Shown here: piece by piece, positions 1-11,267 of the stretch
Numbering within the stretch: position 1 is the stretch's first letter
Layout: each line of letters starts with the position of its first letter
Notes under the pieces: generated by a model
Told to the model about the DNA's origin: nothing
Seen by the model: the letters and a program-made list of their open reading frames with translations, nothing else
Databases searched by the model: none
Made by a program: the position numbers and the translations under genes
NCBI GenBank assembly: GCA_023101885.1
Contig: JALPQD010000115.1
Span: 1,619,953 to 1,683,952, forward strand
Direction of reading: 5' to 3'
Length of the DNA: 64,000 bases
From: Typhlomys cinereus
Taxonomy: Eukaryota; Chordata; Mammalia; Rodentia; Platacanthomyidae

Positions 1-200
1 TCTGAACAGCAGTGTGGGAAGCAACAGACCAGTAGGTAAAGGAGGGGCTGCTTAAATCCCAACACCTGTATCACTCTGCTTTTGTCTTTGCTTCTTTCAC
101 ATATGTCCCTCTGGCTCTCACACAACCACTATTGTCAACAAAGTTTTTCAAAAATTATACCATAAAGCAGGGCATTTTTTTAATGTTTGTGTTTGCCTGG
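1..200. other. Unassigned sequence at window start
   Basis: No repeat, open frame or RNA gene recognised here. Base composition is ordinary and it passes into an old L1 3' UTR-like sequence near position 200. Confidence 0.4.
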
Positions 201-452
201 AGGTTTCTTCTATAGCAGTTTTTTAAAATTCTTTGAAGCTCTCATATATGAATGTAATGAATGTATATGTTTCATCTCATATTACTCTCCCTATCCTACC
301 CACTCCTCCGTTCCATCCAGTCTCCCTCCTGCCCCATGATCCTCTGCATTTGTGCTCCACTGGGCTCAGTCCAGGGTGCCTGCATTGGCATGTGTCTGGG
401 CACTTGTACAGGAGGGATATTTAATAACTGCACTTTTGAATTCTCTCTCTGT
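200..452 (-). mobile_element. Old L1 3' UTR relic (left piece)
   Basis: The pyrimidine-rich text resembles the old L1 3' UTR relics at 39895-40440 and 45985-46660, read on the minus strand. It ends at the left TSD of the younger L1 at 469-1931. Assignment rests on general resemblance only. Confidence 0.45.
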
Positions 453-468
453 CATACATCAGACTTTT

Positions 469-1931
469 GTTTGCTTGTTTGTTTTTCTCCCACATTTTAT
501 TTTTTTTCCCAATCATACAAGCTCAATAGGTACCCCATCCTCTCCCTCCTTCCTTCCTTCCTAGTCTCCTCTTGCACTCTCCTCCCCCCCCTTTCACCTT
601 CCTTTCACCTTCCTCTCTCCATCCTTTTCTCCCAGTGCCTCCCCCTTCCTCCCCTGGAGCATCCTTTGTGTGAATAAAAATGCCCGACCTAGTTAGGGGT
701 AAGGACTCAGTGGCATAGCCCAGGGCCCTTTCTTGGGCTCCCTGTTAGTATGGGAGCTCTATTATGACTATTAATCCTTGCCTCTAAGGACACTATTGCC
801 TGAAGCCTTCTCCCCTGTGATCCATGCTAGACTTTGGGGGGGGTCATTGATATGTTACATTGTGCAGGTCATACAAAGTCCAAGTATGACTGTTGCAGCC
901 CTAACTTGTGTGAAGTATCTTGCATATTGTTGGTCCACCCCATCTTACGATCTTGCCACCTCTTCTTCCACAAGGTTCCCGGAGCTTTAGTATGGGGAAA
1001 GATTTGGCTGGTCTGGTTCCAGGTGATTAACATAGGGTCTTTGGTGTTCTGAATTATGGTTTGTTGTTGTTTTCAGTTTTGCTTTTCCTGCACCGCCCTT
1101 GGCTCCACCCTGATTGGTATTGAAGTTCACCTCCTAACTAAAGATAAAAGACTGTTTAAATAGAGATCTTAATGGAATAGGAGTAGGACATAGCAATGGG
1201 CGGGGGTCAATGTCCCATTTGTAGGATGGTTACCATCTATCTTCCAGTCCCTATACCCTCCCTGATTGGTGATGATCAAATCTGTTCAGTCACAGGTGAC
1301 CAGGAAGGGAAGCGAAAGTGAGCTGTATCAGATGTCTCACTACTTACATGCAGTACTTGGTTGACCTATTTTCTCTACTGAAGCATGATCCCCTCTCTTC
1401 TTTTTTGGGGCGGCCCTCCTTCCCCTTCCTTCCTGTTTATAATCTTTGTGATTACAGTAGGTATTATAGAGATTTACCTTTGAATATGTCATTAAGTAGG
1501 TTTGGTGCTAGGATCCACCTATTGGGGAGTACATACGGTATCTAATTTTCTGTGTCTGGGATACTTCACTCAATATAATTTTTTCTAATTCCGTCCATTT
1601 CCTGGCAAATTCATATTTTTGAAGGCTGAGTAGTATTCCATTGTATACATGTACCACATTTTCCTTATCCACTCATCAACTCTTGGGCATTTGGGTTGAT
1701 TCCATGACTTTGCTATTATAAATAGTGCTGCAATGAATATGTTTGTGCTTATGTCACTGTAGTGAATTTTTGCATCATGGGGTATTATTCCCAGAAGTGG
1801 TATAGCAGGGTCATATGGCATTTCAATCTTTAAATTTTTTAGAAATTGCCAAACTGATTGCTAGAGTGGTTGTATAAGCCTGCATTCCTACCAACAATGT
1901 ATGAGAGTTCCCTTCTCTCCACACCCTCTCC
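469..1931 (-). mobile_element. 5'-truncated L1 (minus), 3' UTR plus end of ORF2
   Basis: The 3' end is on the left, with a T-rich tail at about 466-510, then the CT-rich complement of the L1 G-rich tract and about 1 kb of 3' UTR. The C-terminal end of ORF2 lies at about 1520-1930. A TSD, catacatcagactttt (453-468) against aatacataagactttt (1932-1947), differs at two sites. This 3' end, whose minus strand reads ...cttgtatgattggg, belongs to the same subfamily as the copies at 34689 and 45270. Confidence 0.9.
1585..1821 (-). pseudogene. L1 ORF2 C-terminal fragment
   Basis: A 78-codon open stretch matches the extreme C-terminus of ORF2p: the [10 protein letters not shown] box, the [18 protein letters not shown] box and the [11 protein letters not shown] box. 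The same boxes occur at 7621-7850 and 9870-10090. No reverse transcriptase or endonuclease domain is present because the copy is 5' truncated, so it cannot produce a functional enzyme. Confidence 0.9.
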
Positions 1932-1954
1932 AATACATAAGACTTTTAAAGTCT

Positions 1955-2202
1955 GTATTTTATTATAATTGATAAGCAGTCATTTTACATGTTGATGGGC
2001 ACAGTGTGAAATTTTAGTATATGTATCTGATGTGGCTCAAACATATCAGTATGTATGATCCTATGTGACAAACCAATCATATCAAACATTTGTCATTGCA
2101 TTGTATTAGGAACAACTGACATCTTCTGCCTATTATATTGAAATATACAATTAATTGTTGTCAGCCACCTGTATTGTACTGTGTCATATAACATTAGAAA
2201 CT
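1955..2202 (-). mobile_element. Ancient L1 3' UTR relic, piece left of the full-length L1
   Basis: The sequence resembles the mammalian L1M-type 3' UTR read on the minus strand, including aaatatacaattaattgttg. It stops at 2202, where the full-length L1 begins. The same relic resumes at 11268 (agaaattattctg, then ggtaaccactattctacc), which shows that one old element was split by the insertion. Confidence 0.75.
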
Positions 2203-2306
2203 GCCGGCGGCGAGCACCCAGGCCAACTGCGGCTTGGCCTGCGCCCCCGGCCCGGACGACCCCAGCCCAGCCCCTCCGCGCCGCCCCGCCCCCGCCCAAG
2301 GTGAGT

Positions 2307-2337
<31 letters not shown>

Positions 2338-2680
2338 CCCAGCCCAGCCCCCAACCACCCCGGAGCCCCACGCGTCCTGGCGGCGAGCACCCAGGCCGAC
2401 TGCGCTTAGCCTGGGCCCCGCCCCGGACCCAAGCCCCTCGCATCCTGCCCCCTGTGCGCCTAGCCGCCCCCCTGGATCCCAGGTGAAGAATTTTGCCATT
2501 GAGCCAGGGATCGAAAGAGCCCAGCCCAGGCCCGCCCCCCACCCGGGAGCCACCCGGCCAGCAGCACTGCGCTGCGCAGCCACCGGCTTTGCCCCCGAGG
2601 TCCCGCCCCTCTCCACGCCCACCTTCCCAGATCGCAGGTGAAGACTTCTGCCATCAACATCAGACCCTCTGCCTCTGGCC
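2203..2680 (+). promoter_or_regulatory. L1 5' UTR with tandem GC-rich monomers
   Basis: The motif ggcggcgagcacccaggcc occurs at 2206 and again at 2379, a 173-bp period. Three gcaggtgaag/aaggtgagtg-like boxes (about 2298, 2481, 2636) mark successive units, the last diverged. The first unit carries a (GA)n run at 2308-2336. Rodent L1 promoters are commonly built from repeated monomers of roughly this size, so this is the likely internal RNA polymerase II promoter. The region is CpG rich compared with its surroundings. Confidence 0.75.
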
Positions 2681-3185
2681 CACCGGGGACGTACGTACGT
2701 GGTCCACGGAAGACACACTGCTACTCAGAATTCAATAGAGCCCAAAGGAAACTCAAGCAAAATTCTAAGGAACAAAGGGAGCACAGGCCATACGGGCGAG
2801 TTTCTTCTCATCCAGCCCAAAGATAAGTAAACTTTTTCTTTTCACCTTACTGATCCTTTAAAGTATCAATGCTGTAGATCAACTTTCTCATACAGCCACC
2901 CCACAACATACAACTCCAGGGAGTACACCACTCACCCCCACATTTCACCAAGAAACTAAATCGTAAAAGTGCACTACCAAACTAATATTCACCCCCTGGT
3001 AACATAACCTGACTTAACTGACATACTAACAGCCTAGTAGCTTCATCTAGGATATAATAATAACAATACACAAACATACCCAATCCAAGGCAAGCACTAG
3101 TAATAACTGGCAAGCGTAACAATACTAACTACGTCGATTCAGTGAAAAACACAGAAACTGAAAGGTCCTAAAAAACAAAACAACA

Positions 3186-4248
3186 ATGTACAAGTCAAAG
3201 TGCAGATCCACGATAAACAAAACCCAAGAAGACCAATCTCCTGCCGAAAGAATCAATCCCATAATGAGGAATTCCGACCAGAACAAATCCACAGAAAATA
3301 GCCATGGAAGCCAGACCCAACATAACGACTTTCAGAGTATGATCCTTACCATGATTAATACTATGAAAGAGGAAATCTGAGAAGAGTTAAACAACCGTAT
3401 CAACCACTTTGAACAGGAACACAACAGGCACTTGGAGGAGTTGAGAAAAACGGTTCAAGAAACAAAAATAGGTATGGAGCAATTAAAACAGTCTCAGGCA
3501 GAGTTTAAAATTGAACTAAAAGACAAGTTATCTTCAACCCAAAACTCAACAGAGAGTCTTATCAGCAGAACAAATGAGGCAGAAAATAGAATTTCAGATC
3601 TTGAAGACAAAGTGGGAGAATTAACCAGCTCAATGGAAGAGATTGTTAAAGCCAAAAAGATACTGGAGAGGAACATTCAAGAGATATGGGAACCCTGAAG
3701 AAGCCTAACATGCGCATTCATGGAATACCAGAACAAGAATCCCAAACTACCACACCTGAGGAAATATTTCAATTCATCATAAATGAAAACTTCCCACAAC
3801 TAAAGAATGAGAGGCCTATTGAAATACAAGAGGCATTTCACACTCCAAACAGATACGACCAAAATAGAAAATCGCCATGGCAAATAATAGTCAAAACACT
3901 CCACATTCAAGACAAAGAAAAGGTGCTGAGAACTTCAAGAGAAAAAAGCAACTCACTTTTAAAGGTAAACCTATTAGAATAACAAATGACTACTCAACGG
4001 AAACAGTAGAAGCAAGAAGACCTTGGAGAGACATACTTCAAGTATTAAATGAGCAAAAATGCCAACCCAGACTGATATATCTGGCAAAACTATCTGTCAT
4101 GATTGAGGGAGAAAGAAAAGTTTTCCAGCACAAAGACAACTTGAAGGGATACATGTCTACCAAACCAGGCCTTCAAAAAATCCTAGAACTGATACTCAAG
4201 CTTGAAGAAAAGAACAAGCATATCCAGGAGGACAGAAGGGAAGTATAA
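3186..4248 (+). pseudogene. L1 ORF1 (RNA-binding chaperone) pseudogene
   Basis: ORF1p is the trimeric RNA-binding protein of the L1 ribonucleoprotein. The reading frame starts at ATG 3186 and stops at a TGA (3378-3380). It then continues in frame through a long heptad-type coiled coil rich in K/E/L (3381-3690), shifts frame near 3686 into the RRM-like segment beginning with an MRIHGIPE motif, and shifts again near 3945 in an A-run into the C-terminal domain (LTFKGKPIRITNDYS, then RPWRDILQVL). The total of about 354 codons is the normal ORF1p length. One nonsense change and two frameshifts make it non-functional. Confidence 0.9.
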
Positions 4249-4305
4249 TAGCACCAAAACATAAACATCAAACAACATGCTTACAAAATCTACTAAACAT
4301 AAAAA

Positions 4306-6909
4306 ATGTCCAGAATTAAAAATAATTTCTCCATTATAACATTAAATGTCAATGGTATTAACTCGCCGATTAAGAGACACAGATTACAAACTTGGATTAA
4401 AAACCACAATCCAACAATCTGCTGCCTTCAGGAAACTCATCTCACCACAAAAGATAAGCACATCCTAAGAATGAAAGGCTGGTCTAAAATCTTGCAAGCT
4501 AATGGAACCAGGAAACAGGCAGGGGTAGCCATTATGATATCAGACAAAGTGGACTTCAAACCAAAGAAAATCATAAGAGACAAAGATGGATACTACATTT
4601 TAGTCACAGGTACAATTCACCAGGAAGACTTCACAATCCTGAACATTTATGCACTCAACACGGGCCCCTCCACATTCATTAAGAAAACCCTACAGCACCT
4701 AAAGCAAGAAATCAACCCCCAAATGATAATTCTTAGGGACTTCAACACCGCCCTCTCAACATGGGATAGATCAACAGGTCAAAAGCTTAACAGAGACACT
4801 TTGGAACTTAATCAAACCCTGAAAGAAATGGACCTTACAGATCTCTATCGAACTTTTCACCCACAAACAAAAGAATACACATTTTTCTCAGCAGCACACG
4901 GAACTTTTTCCAAACTAGACCATATATTGGGCCACAAAACGAATCTACACATATACAAAAAAGTTGAAATTCTAACCTGTGCCCTATCAGACCACCACGG
5001 CCTAAAGCTGGACATTCACAACACATCAAACAAGAGAAAATACACTAACTCCTGGAAACTTAACAATATGATGCTGAATGAGAACTGGATTCAGGAAGAA
5101 ATTAAAAAGGAAATTCAAGATTTCCTAAAAGTGAACGATAATGAAAATACAACTTACCAAAATCTCTGGGACACAATGAAAGCTGTCCTAAGAGGTAAGT
5201 TCATAGCTCTTAATGCCTACATCAAAAAAATGGAAACATCAGAAATAAATAACTTAACGATGCAGCTTATGGCTTTAGAGAAACTTGAGCAATCTGATCC
5301 CAAAAGTAGTAGAAGAGAGGAAATTAGCAAAATAAGTGGAGAAATATCTGAAATCGAGACTAAGAAAACCATAGAAAAAATCAACCAGTCAAAAAGCTGA
5401 TTCTTTGAAAAAATCAATAAGATAGATACACCCCTAGCTAAATTAACCAAAAGCAAGAGAGAGAAAACCCAAATTAACAAAATTAGCAATGAACATCGAG
5501 TAATCACTACTGATACCCAAGAAATCCAGAGAATTATAACATCACATTTCAAAAACTTATACTCAGTAAAGTTTGACAACACACAAGAGATGGATGAATT
5601 TCTAAGTAAACACATCTTACCTAAATTGGATCAGGAAGTTGTGAATTACTTAAATGGCCCTATAACATATAAGGAAATTGAAGAAGTAATCTCGAATCTG
5701 CCCACTAAAAAATGTCCTGTACCAGATGGATTCAGCACAGAATTCTACCAGACATTTAAGGAGCCAATAACACCAATACTCCTTAAACTGTTCCATCAAA
5801 TAGCAAAGGAAGGAACACTACCAAATTCCTTCTATGAAGCTAATATCGTCTTAATCCCAAAACCTAATAAAGATTCACTTAAAAAAGAAAACTATACGCC
5901 AATCTCCCTGATGAACACAGACGCAAAGATTCTCAACAAAGTCTTAGCAAATCAGATTCAAAAACATATCAAAAAGATCATTCACAGGGACCAAGTAGGC
6001 TTCATCCCCGGCACGCAAGGTTGGTTCAACATACGAAAATCAATAAATGTAATTCATCATGTAAACCAGTGCAAAGTCCAAGACCTCATGATACTCTCGA
6101 TAGACACAGAAAAAGCCTTTGACAAGATCCAACAGCCTTTTATGATCAAAACGCTAGAGACAGTAGGAATGGAAGGAACCTTTATCAATATAATAAAAGC
6201 TGTATACAACAAGCCCACAGCAAGGGTTATGCTCAATGGGGAACAATTGGAAGCATTCCCACTTCGATCAGGAACTAGACAAGGCTGTCCACTCTCACCA
6301 CTTCTATTCAATATGGTACTTGAAGTCTTAGCTGAAGCCATAAGACAAGAAAGGGACATAAGAGGGATTCAAATCGGCAAGGAAGAAGTCAAGCTATCCC
6401 TATTTGCAGATGACATGATCTTATACCTGAGTGATCCCAAAAACTCCACCAGGAAGCTCCTGGAACTAATTGAGAAGTTCAGCAGGATGGCAGGATACAA
6501 AATAAATGTGCAACAATCAGAGGCCTTCCTATATGCCCAGAATGAAAGAAGTGAAAAAGCCTTGAGAGAAACAATCCCATTTACTGTAGCCCCTAAAAAA
6601 ATGAAATACCTTGGTATAAACCTAACCAAGGAAGTAAAAGACCTTTACAATGAAAACTTTAAAACCCTAAAGAAAGAAATTGCTGAAGACATCAGAAGGT
6701 GGAAAGACCTCCCATGCTTCTGGATTGGCAGAATCAACATCGTAAAAATGACCATCCTACCAAAGGCAATATACAAATTCAGTGCTATACCAATTAAAAT
6801 CCGAAAGCAATTCTTTAAAGAAGTTGACCAATTAATCTCAAAATTCATATGGAGGCACAAAAGATCCAGGATAGCAAAGACAATCCCGAGTAACAAAAAC
6901 ACTGCTGGA
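4306..6909 (+). pseudogene. L1 ORF2 5' part: endonuclease and reverse transcriptase
   Basis: ORF2p nicks target DNA and reverse transcribes L1 RNA. The endonuclease domain (codons 1-240) keeps the expected catalytic context: NVNGIN near the start, the QETH glutamate, DFN, LDHILG and SDHH. A glycine usually preceding DFN is arginine (LRDFN). A TGA at 5398-5400 interrupts the frame at codon 365, where a tryptophan codon is expected. The frame is open again from 5401. The reverse transcriptase palm follows, with the FADD motif at 6403-6414. The sequence stops at 6909, at the insertion point of a younger L1, and resumes at 8973. Confidence 0.92.
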
Positions 6910-7944
6910 ATCTTCAACAAATGGTGCTGGCAAAACTGGATCTCCACATGCAGAAGATTAAAGCTGGACCCGTACTTGTCACCATGTACAAGACTTAATT
7001 CCAAATGGATCAAGGACCTTGATATCAGGCCAGAGACTTTAAAAACCATAGTTGAAAGGATAGGGAACTCCCTCGAGCTGATTGGGCTAGGCCAACACTT
7101 CCTAAACAGACATCCAATGGCACAATCACTGCTACCAACTCTCAACAGTTGGGATCTTGTGAAATTAAAGAGCTTCTGTTCAGATAAAGAGATTGTCACA
7201 CGAGCTCAAAGGCAACCCACAGAATGGGAGAAAATCTTCACTAACCACATATCTGACAGAGCTCTACTGTCCAGAGTGCACAAAGAACTTAGAAAATTAA
7301 ACTCCAAGGAAAACACTGGCCCAATTAAAAAATGGGCCCTGGAACTTCAAAGAAACTTTACCAGGGATGAAATTAAAATGTCTAACAATTATCTTAAAAA
7401 ATGCTCCACTTCCTTCGCCATCAGGGAAATGCAAATCAAAACTTCCCTGAGATATCATCTCACCCCGGTCAGGATGGCAAAAATCCACAATACAAACAAC
7501 GACAAATGCTGGAGAGGATGTGGAGAGAGGGGAACTCTCCTACATTGTTGGTGGGAATGCAGGCTCATACAGCCACTCTGGCGAGCCGTCTGGAGATTCT
7601 TAAAGAAATTAAAGATTGAAATGCCGTATGACCCTGCTATCCCACTTTTGGGAATAACCCCCCATGCAGCAGAGGTTCGCCTCGATAGCACAAGCTTGAC
7701 CATGTTCATAGCAGCACTGTTTACAATAGCAAAGTCATGGAATCAACCTAAATGTCCAACAGTTGACGAGTGGATAAGGAAACAGTGGTACATCTATACA
7801 ATGGAGTACTACTCAGCCATCAAAAATGATGAATTACTGGAATTTGCTGGGAAATGGATGTCATTAGAAAGAATTATATTAAGTGAAGTATCCCAAACCC
7901 AGAAAATTAAGCGCTGTATGTACTCCCTAATAGGTGGCTCCTAG
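6910..7944 (+). pseudogene. L1 ORF2 C-terminal fragment, frame intact
   Basis: This 344-codon fragment has no internal stop and covers the region after the reverse transcriptase. It includes the cysteine-rich segment [18 protein letters not shown] (7507-7560), a proposed nucleic-acid-binding element of ORF2p, and the conserved C-terminal boxes. It happens to be in frame with the upstream host L1, which makes one apparent 784-codon frame from ATG 5590. That fusion is a by-product of nesting, not a real gene. It lacks endonuclease and catalytic reverse transcriptase, so it is inactive. Confidence 0.9.
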
Positions 7945-8930
7945 TACCAAACTCACCCAGCCCACATTGAGACACTCAAAAGTAAACCTATGTAACACAG
8001 TAATTGCAAGGATTATGAACAAGAGAGATGGGTTAGGAGGGCCACACCAGAAACAAGGAGAGAGGAGACCATGTTACAGCAGAGAAAATAGGCCTCCATC
8101 AAGGTCTGCAAGTAAGTAATGAGAAACCTGGTTAAGTTCACAGACGTTCTTTCCTGATCTCACCAGAAGGGGAGGGCATATAGTCTAGCAGATAAAAAGT
8201 AATCATTTTGCAAATGGGTGATGGACCCCTCCCTCAGGGAGGTTTCCTACTCTTATTACATCTACCCTTGAATGTGCTATTACAACAAGACTCCAGTTTA
8301 ACAGCTTTTTGTCTCTGGCCAGGGGGTGACATACAGTGCCCAGCAGAATGGAGTGAAGGGAATTGCAGGAGCAGCAAAACTGCAAAAGAAAATCAACAAA
8401 CCACAATCCAGAACTTCAGAGACTCTATATCAATCACATAGAACTAGGACAGCCTAATCTCTCCCCATCCTGGAGCTCAGGGACATTTGCGGAAGAGGGG
8501 GCGGTAAGATTGTAAGAGCAAAAGGATGGGAGGAGCAACGATTTGCAAGATTCTCAACAATAGTTGGGGCCAAAGCAATCATAATGGGACTTTGCATGCC
8601 CTGCACAATGTCCAGCGCACTGTTGCCCTCATAAAGTCTAGCATCTGTTAAGGGCACTGAGACCCCTGGAGGCAAGGGATTGACAGCCATAGTAGTGATC
8701 TTATGCTTAAGGGGAACAAGAGAAAGGGCTTATGGAAATGCCACTGGGTCCTTATATGTCATCGGAGAGGAGGACCCAGTGGAGAGATAGGCATACACAA
8801 TAAAGGACTCTCTGGGAATTGGGGGGGAGGCACTGGGGGAAGGGGAGGGGGAGGAGGGGGGAGGGAGGGAACTGGTAAAAAATTTTAAAATGTATAATTA
8901 AATTTTTAATAAAAAAAATAAAATAAAATG
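7945..8930 (+). mobile_element. 3' UTR of the young L1 with G-rich tract
   Basis: The 3' UTR starts after the TAG at 7942-7944. It contains the polypurine G-run block at 8820-8870, a typical L1 3' UTR feature with G-quadruplex potential, then an AT-rich terminus with aataaa-like signals. It is nearly identical to 49990-50975, showing recent activity of this subfamily. Confidence 0.9.
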
Positions 8931-8972
8931 CTATGCACAGCAAAAAAAAAAAAAAAAAAAAACACTGCTGGA

Positions 8973-10193
8973 GGTATTACCATACCGAACGTTAGTCTAT
9001 ACTACAAATCCATAGTTATAAAAACAGCCTGGTACTGGCTCCAAAATAGACACACAGATCAATGGATAAGGGTTGAGGACCCAGATATAAGCCCACAAAA
9101 ATACAGCCATTTGATCTTCGACAAAGGGACCCAAAGAATCCAATGGAAAAAGAACAGCATCTTCAACAAATGGTGCTGGCAAAACTGGATCTCCACATGC
9201 AGAAGATTAAAGCTGGACCCGTACTTGTCACCATGTACAAGACTTAATTCCAAATGGATCAAGGACCTTGATATCAGGCCAGAGACTTTAAAAACCATAG
9301 TTGAAAGGATAGGGAACTCCCTCGAGCTGATTGGGCTAGGCCAACATTTCCTAAACAGACATCCAATGGCACAGTCATTGCTACCAACTCTCAACAGTTG
9401 GGATCTTGTGAAATTAAAGAGCTTCTGTTCAGATAAAGAGATTGTCACACGAGCTCAAAGGCAACCCACAGAATGGGAGAAAATCTTCACTAATCACATA
9501 TCTGACAGAGCTCTACTGTCCAGAGTGCACAAAGAACTTAGAAAATTAAATACCAAGGAAAACAATGGCCCAATTAAAAAATGGGCCCTGGAACTTAAAA
9601 GAAATTTTACCAGAGATGAAATTAAAATGTCTAACAAATATCTTTAAAAATGCTCCACTTCTTTAGCCATCAGGGAAATGCAAATCAAAACCTCCCTGAG
9701 ATATCATCTCACCCCAGTCAGGATGGCAAAAATCCACAATACAAACAACAACAAGTGCTGGAGAGGATGTGGAGAGAGGGGAACTCTGCTACATTGCTGG
9801 TGGGAATGCAGGCTCATACAGCCATTCTGGTAAGCCGTTTGGAAATTCTTAAAGAAATTAAAGATTGAAATGCCATACGACCCTGCTATCCCACTTTTGG
9901 GAATAACCCCCCACGCAGCAGAGGTTCGCCTTGATAGCACAAGCACGACTATGTTCATAGCAGCACTGTTTACAATAGCAAAGTCATGGAATCAACCTAA
10001 ATGTCCAACAGTTGACGAGTGGATAAGGAAACAGTGGTACATCTATACAATGGAGTACTACTCAGCCATCAAAAATGATGAATTACTGGGATTTGCTGGG
10101 AAATGGATGTCATTAGAAACAATTATATTAAGTGAAGTATCCCAATCCCAGAAAATTAAGCGCCGTATGTACTCCCTAATAGGTGGCTCCTAG
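8973..10193 (+). pseudogene. L1 ORF2 3' part of the interrupted full-length element
   Basis: This continues the frame of 4306-6909 (codon GGA at 8970-8972 is inside the TSD) and supplies the 186 bp absent from the nested copy (8973-9158). Stops: TAA at 9645-9647, where the nested copy has AAA, and TAA at 9831-9833, where it has CGA. The cysteine-rich motif and the C-terminal boxes follow, ending with TAG at 10191-10193. Joined to the first part, the length is 1274 codons. Confidence 0.9.
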
Positions 10194-11266
10194 TACCAAA
10201 CTCACCCAGCCCATATTGAGACACTCAAGGGTAAACCTATGTAATATGGTAATTGCAAGGATTGTGAACAGGAGGGATGGGGTTGGAGGGCCACACCAGA
10301 CACAAGGAGAGAGGGCACCATGTTACAGCAGAGAAAATCGGCCTCCAAGGAATGCAAGTAAGTAATGTGACACCTGGTTAAGTTCACAGACGTTCGTTCC
10401 TGATCATGTACAACTGAGGAAGTATGATCTCACCAGAAGGGGAGGGCATATAGTCTGGCAGATGAAAAGAGATCATTTTGCAAATGGGTGACTGATCCCT
10501 CCCTCACCGAGGTTTCCTGCTTTTATTATATCTACCCTTGAATGTGCTATTATAACAAGACTCCAGTTTAACAGTTTTTTGTCTCTGACCAGGGGATGAC
10601 ATACAGTGCCCATGAGGATGGAGTGAAGGACATTGCAGGAGCAGCAAAACTGCAAAAGAAAATCAACAAACCACATCCAGAACTTCAGAGACTCTATATC
10701 ATCCACATAGAACTAAGCCAGCCTAATCTTCCCCCATCCTGAAGCTCAGGGACATCTGCGGAAGAGGGGGCAGTAAGATTGTAAGAGCAAAAGGATGGGG
10801 GGAGCAATGATTTGAAGAGTCTCCACACTAGATAGGGCTGAAGCAATCATAATAGGACTTTGCATGCCCTGCGCCATGTCCGTCACACTATTGACCTCAC
10901 AAAGTCTAGCATCTGCTAAAGGCACCAAGATCCTTGGAGGCAAGGGATTGACAGCCACAGTAGTGTTCCTATGCTTAAGGGGAACATGAGAAAGGGTTCA
11001 GGGAAATGCCACTGGGTCCTTTTACGTCATCGGAAAGGAGGACCAAGAAGAGAGTTAGGCATACACAATAAAGGACTCTCTGGGAATTGTGGGGGAGGCA
11101 CTGGGAGATGAGGAGGGAGGGAGGGGGAGGAGGGGGTTTGGGGGGAGGAGGAGGGGGGAGGGAACTGGTCTACCTATTAAGTTTGTATGAGCGGAAATAA
11201 TAAAAAATGTTAATAAATAAATAAATAAATAAATAAATCATTCCAAAGCTATCAATAAAAAAAAAA
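10194..11266 (+). mobile_element. 3' UTR and tail of the older L1
   Basis: It parallels 7945-8880 but ends with the older terminus ctattaagtttgtatgagcgg. Then come an (AAAT)n tail (11209-11238), the extra bases tcattccaaagctatc (about 11238-11253) and a second A-run. The extra bases before the final A-run suggest a short 3' transduction. Confidence 0.85.
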
Positions 11267-11267
11267 A

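Larger units (their letters stand above)
6910..8957 (+). mobile_element. Young 5'-truncated L1 nested in ORF2 of the older L1
   Basis: The insert begins inside ORF2 (atcttcaacaaatgg, equal to position 9159 of the host copy) and ends in an A-tail at 8942-8962. It is flanked by a perfect 15-bp TSD, aaaaacactgctgga, at 6895-6909 and 8958-8972. Its 3' UTR (7945-8925) ends in the AT-rich terminus tggtaaaaaattttaaaat, shared with the copies at 27624 and 49915. Between the L1 end and the A-tail lies the extra sequence atgctatgcacagc (8928-8941), a probable short 3' transduction. Confidence 0.92.
2203..11266 (+). mobile_element. Full-length, inactivated L1, interrupted by a second L1
   Basis: Order: GC-rich 5' UTR with tandem units (2203-2830), ORF1 remnant (3186-4248), ORF2 (4306-6909 and 8973-10193), 3' UTR with G-rich tract (10194-11170), and a (TAAA)n tail with a second A-run. 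Without the nested element (6910-8972) the length is about 7.0 kb. ORF2 then spans 1274 codons, the expected size for mammalian L1. The flanking TSD is short and degenerate: agaaact at 2196-2202 and agaaatt at 11267-11273. ORF1 has one stop and two frameshifts and ORF2 has three stops, so the element is dead. Confidence 0.9.

Noticed and set aside
2093..2718. Overlapping GC-rich frames on the minus strand
   Set aside because: They are antisense to the L1 5' UTR monomers and open only because of GC richness.
6895..6925. A 186-bp in-frame deletion in ORF2 of the first L1
   Set aside because: The apparent deletion disappears once the 15-bp TSD and A-tail are recognised. The missing bases are present at 8973-9158.
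5590..7944. A 784-codon open reading frame as a candidate intact reverse transcriptase gene
   Set aside because: It is the chance in-frame joining of an old L1 ORF2 (to 6909) and a nested young L1 fragment (from 6910). It also lacks the endonuclease domain because of the upstream TGA at 5398.
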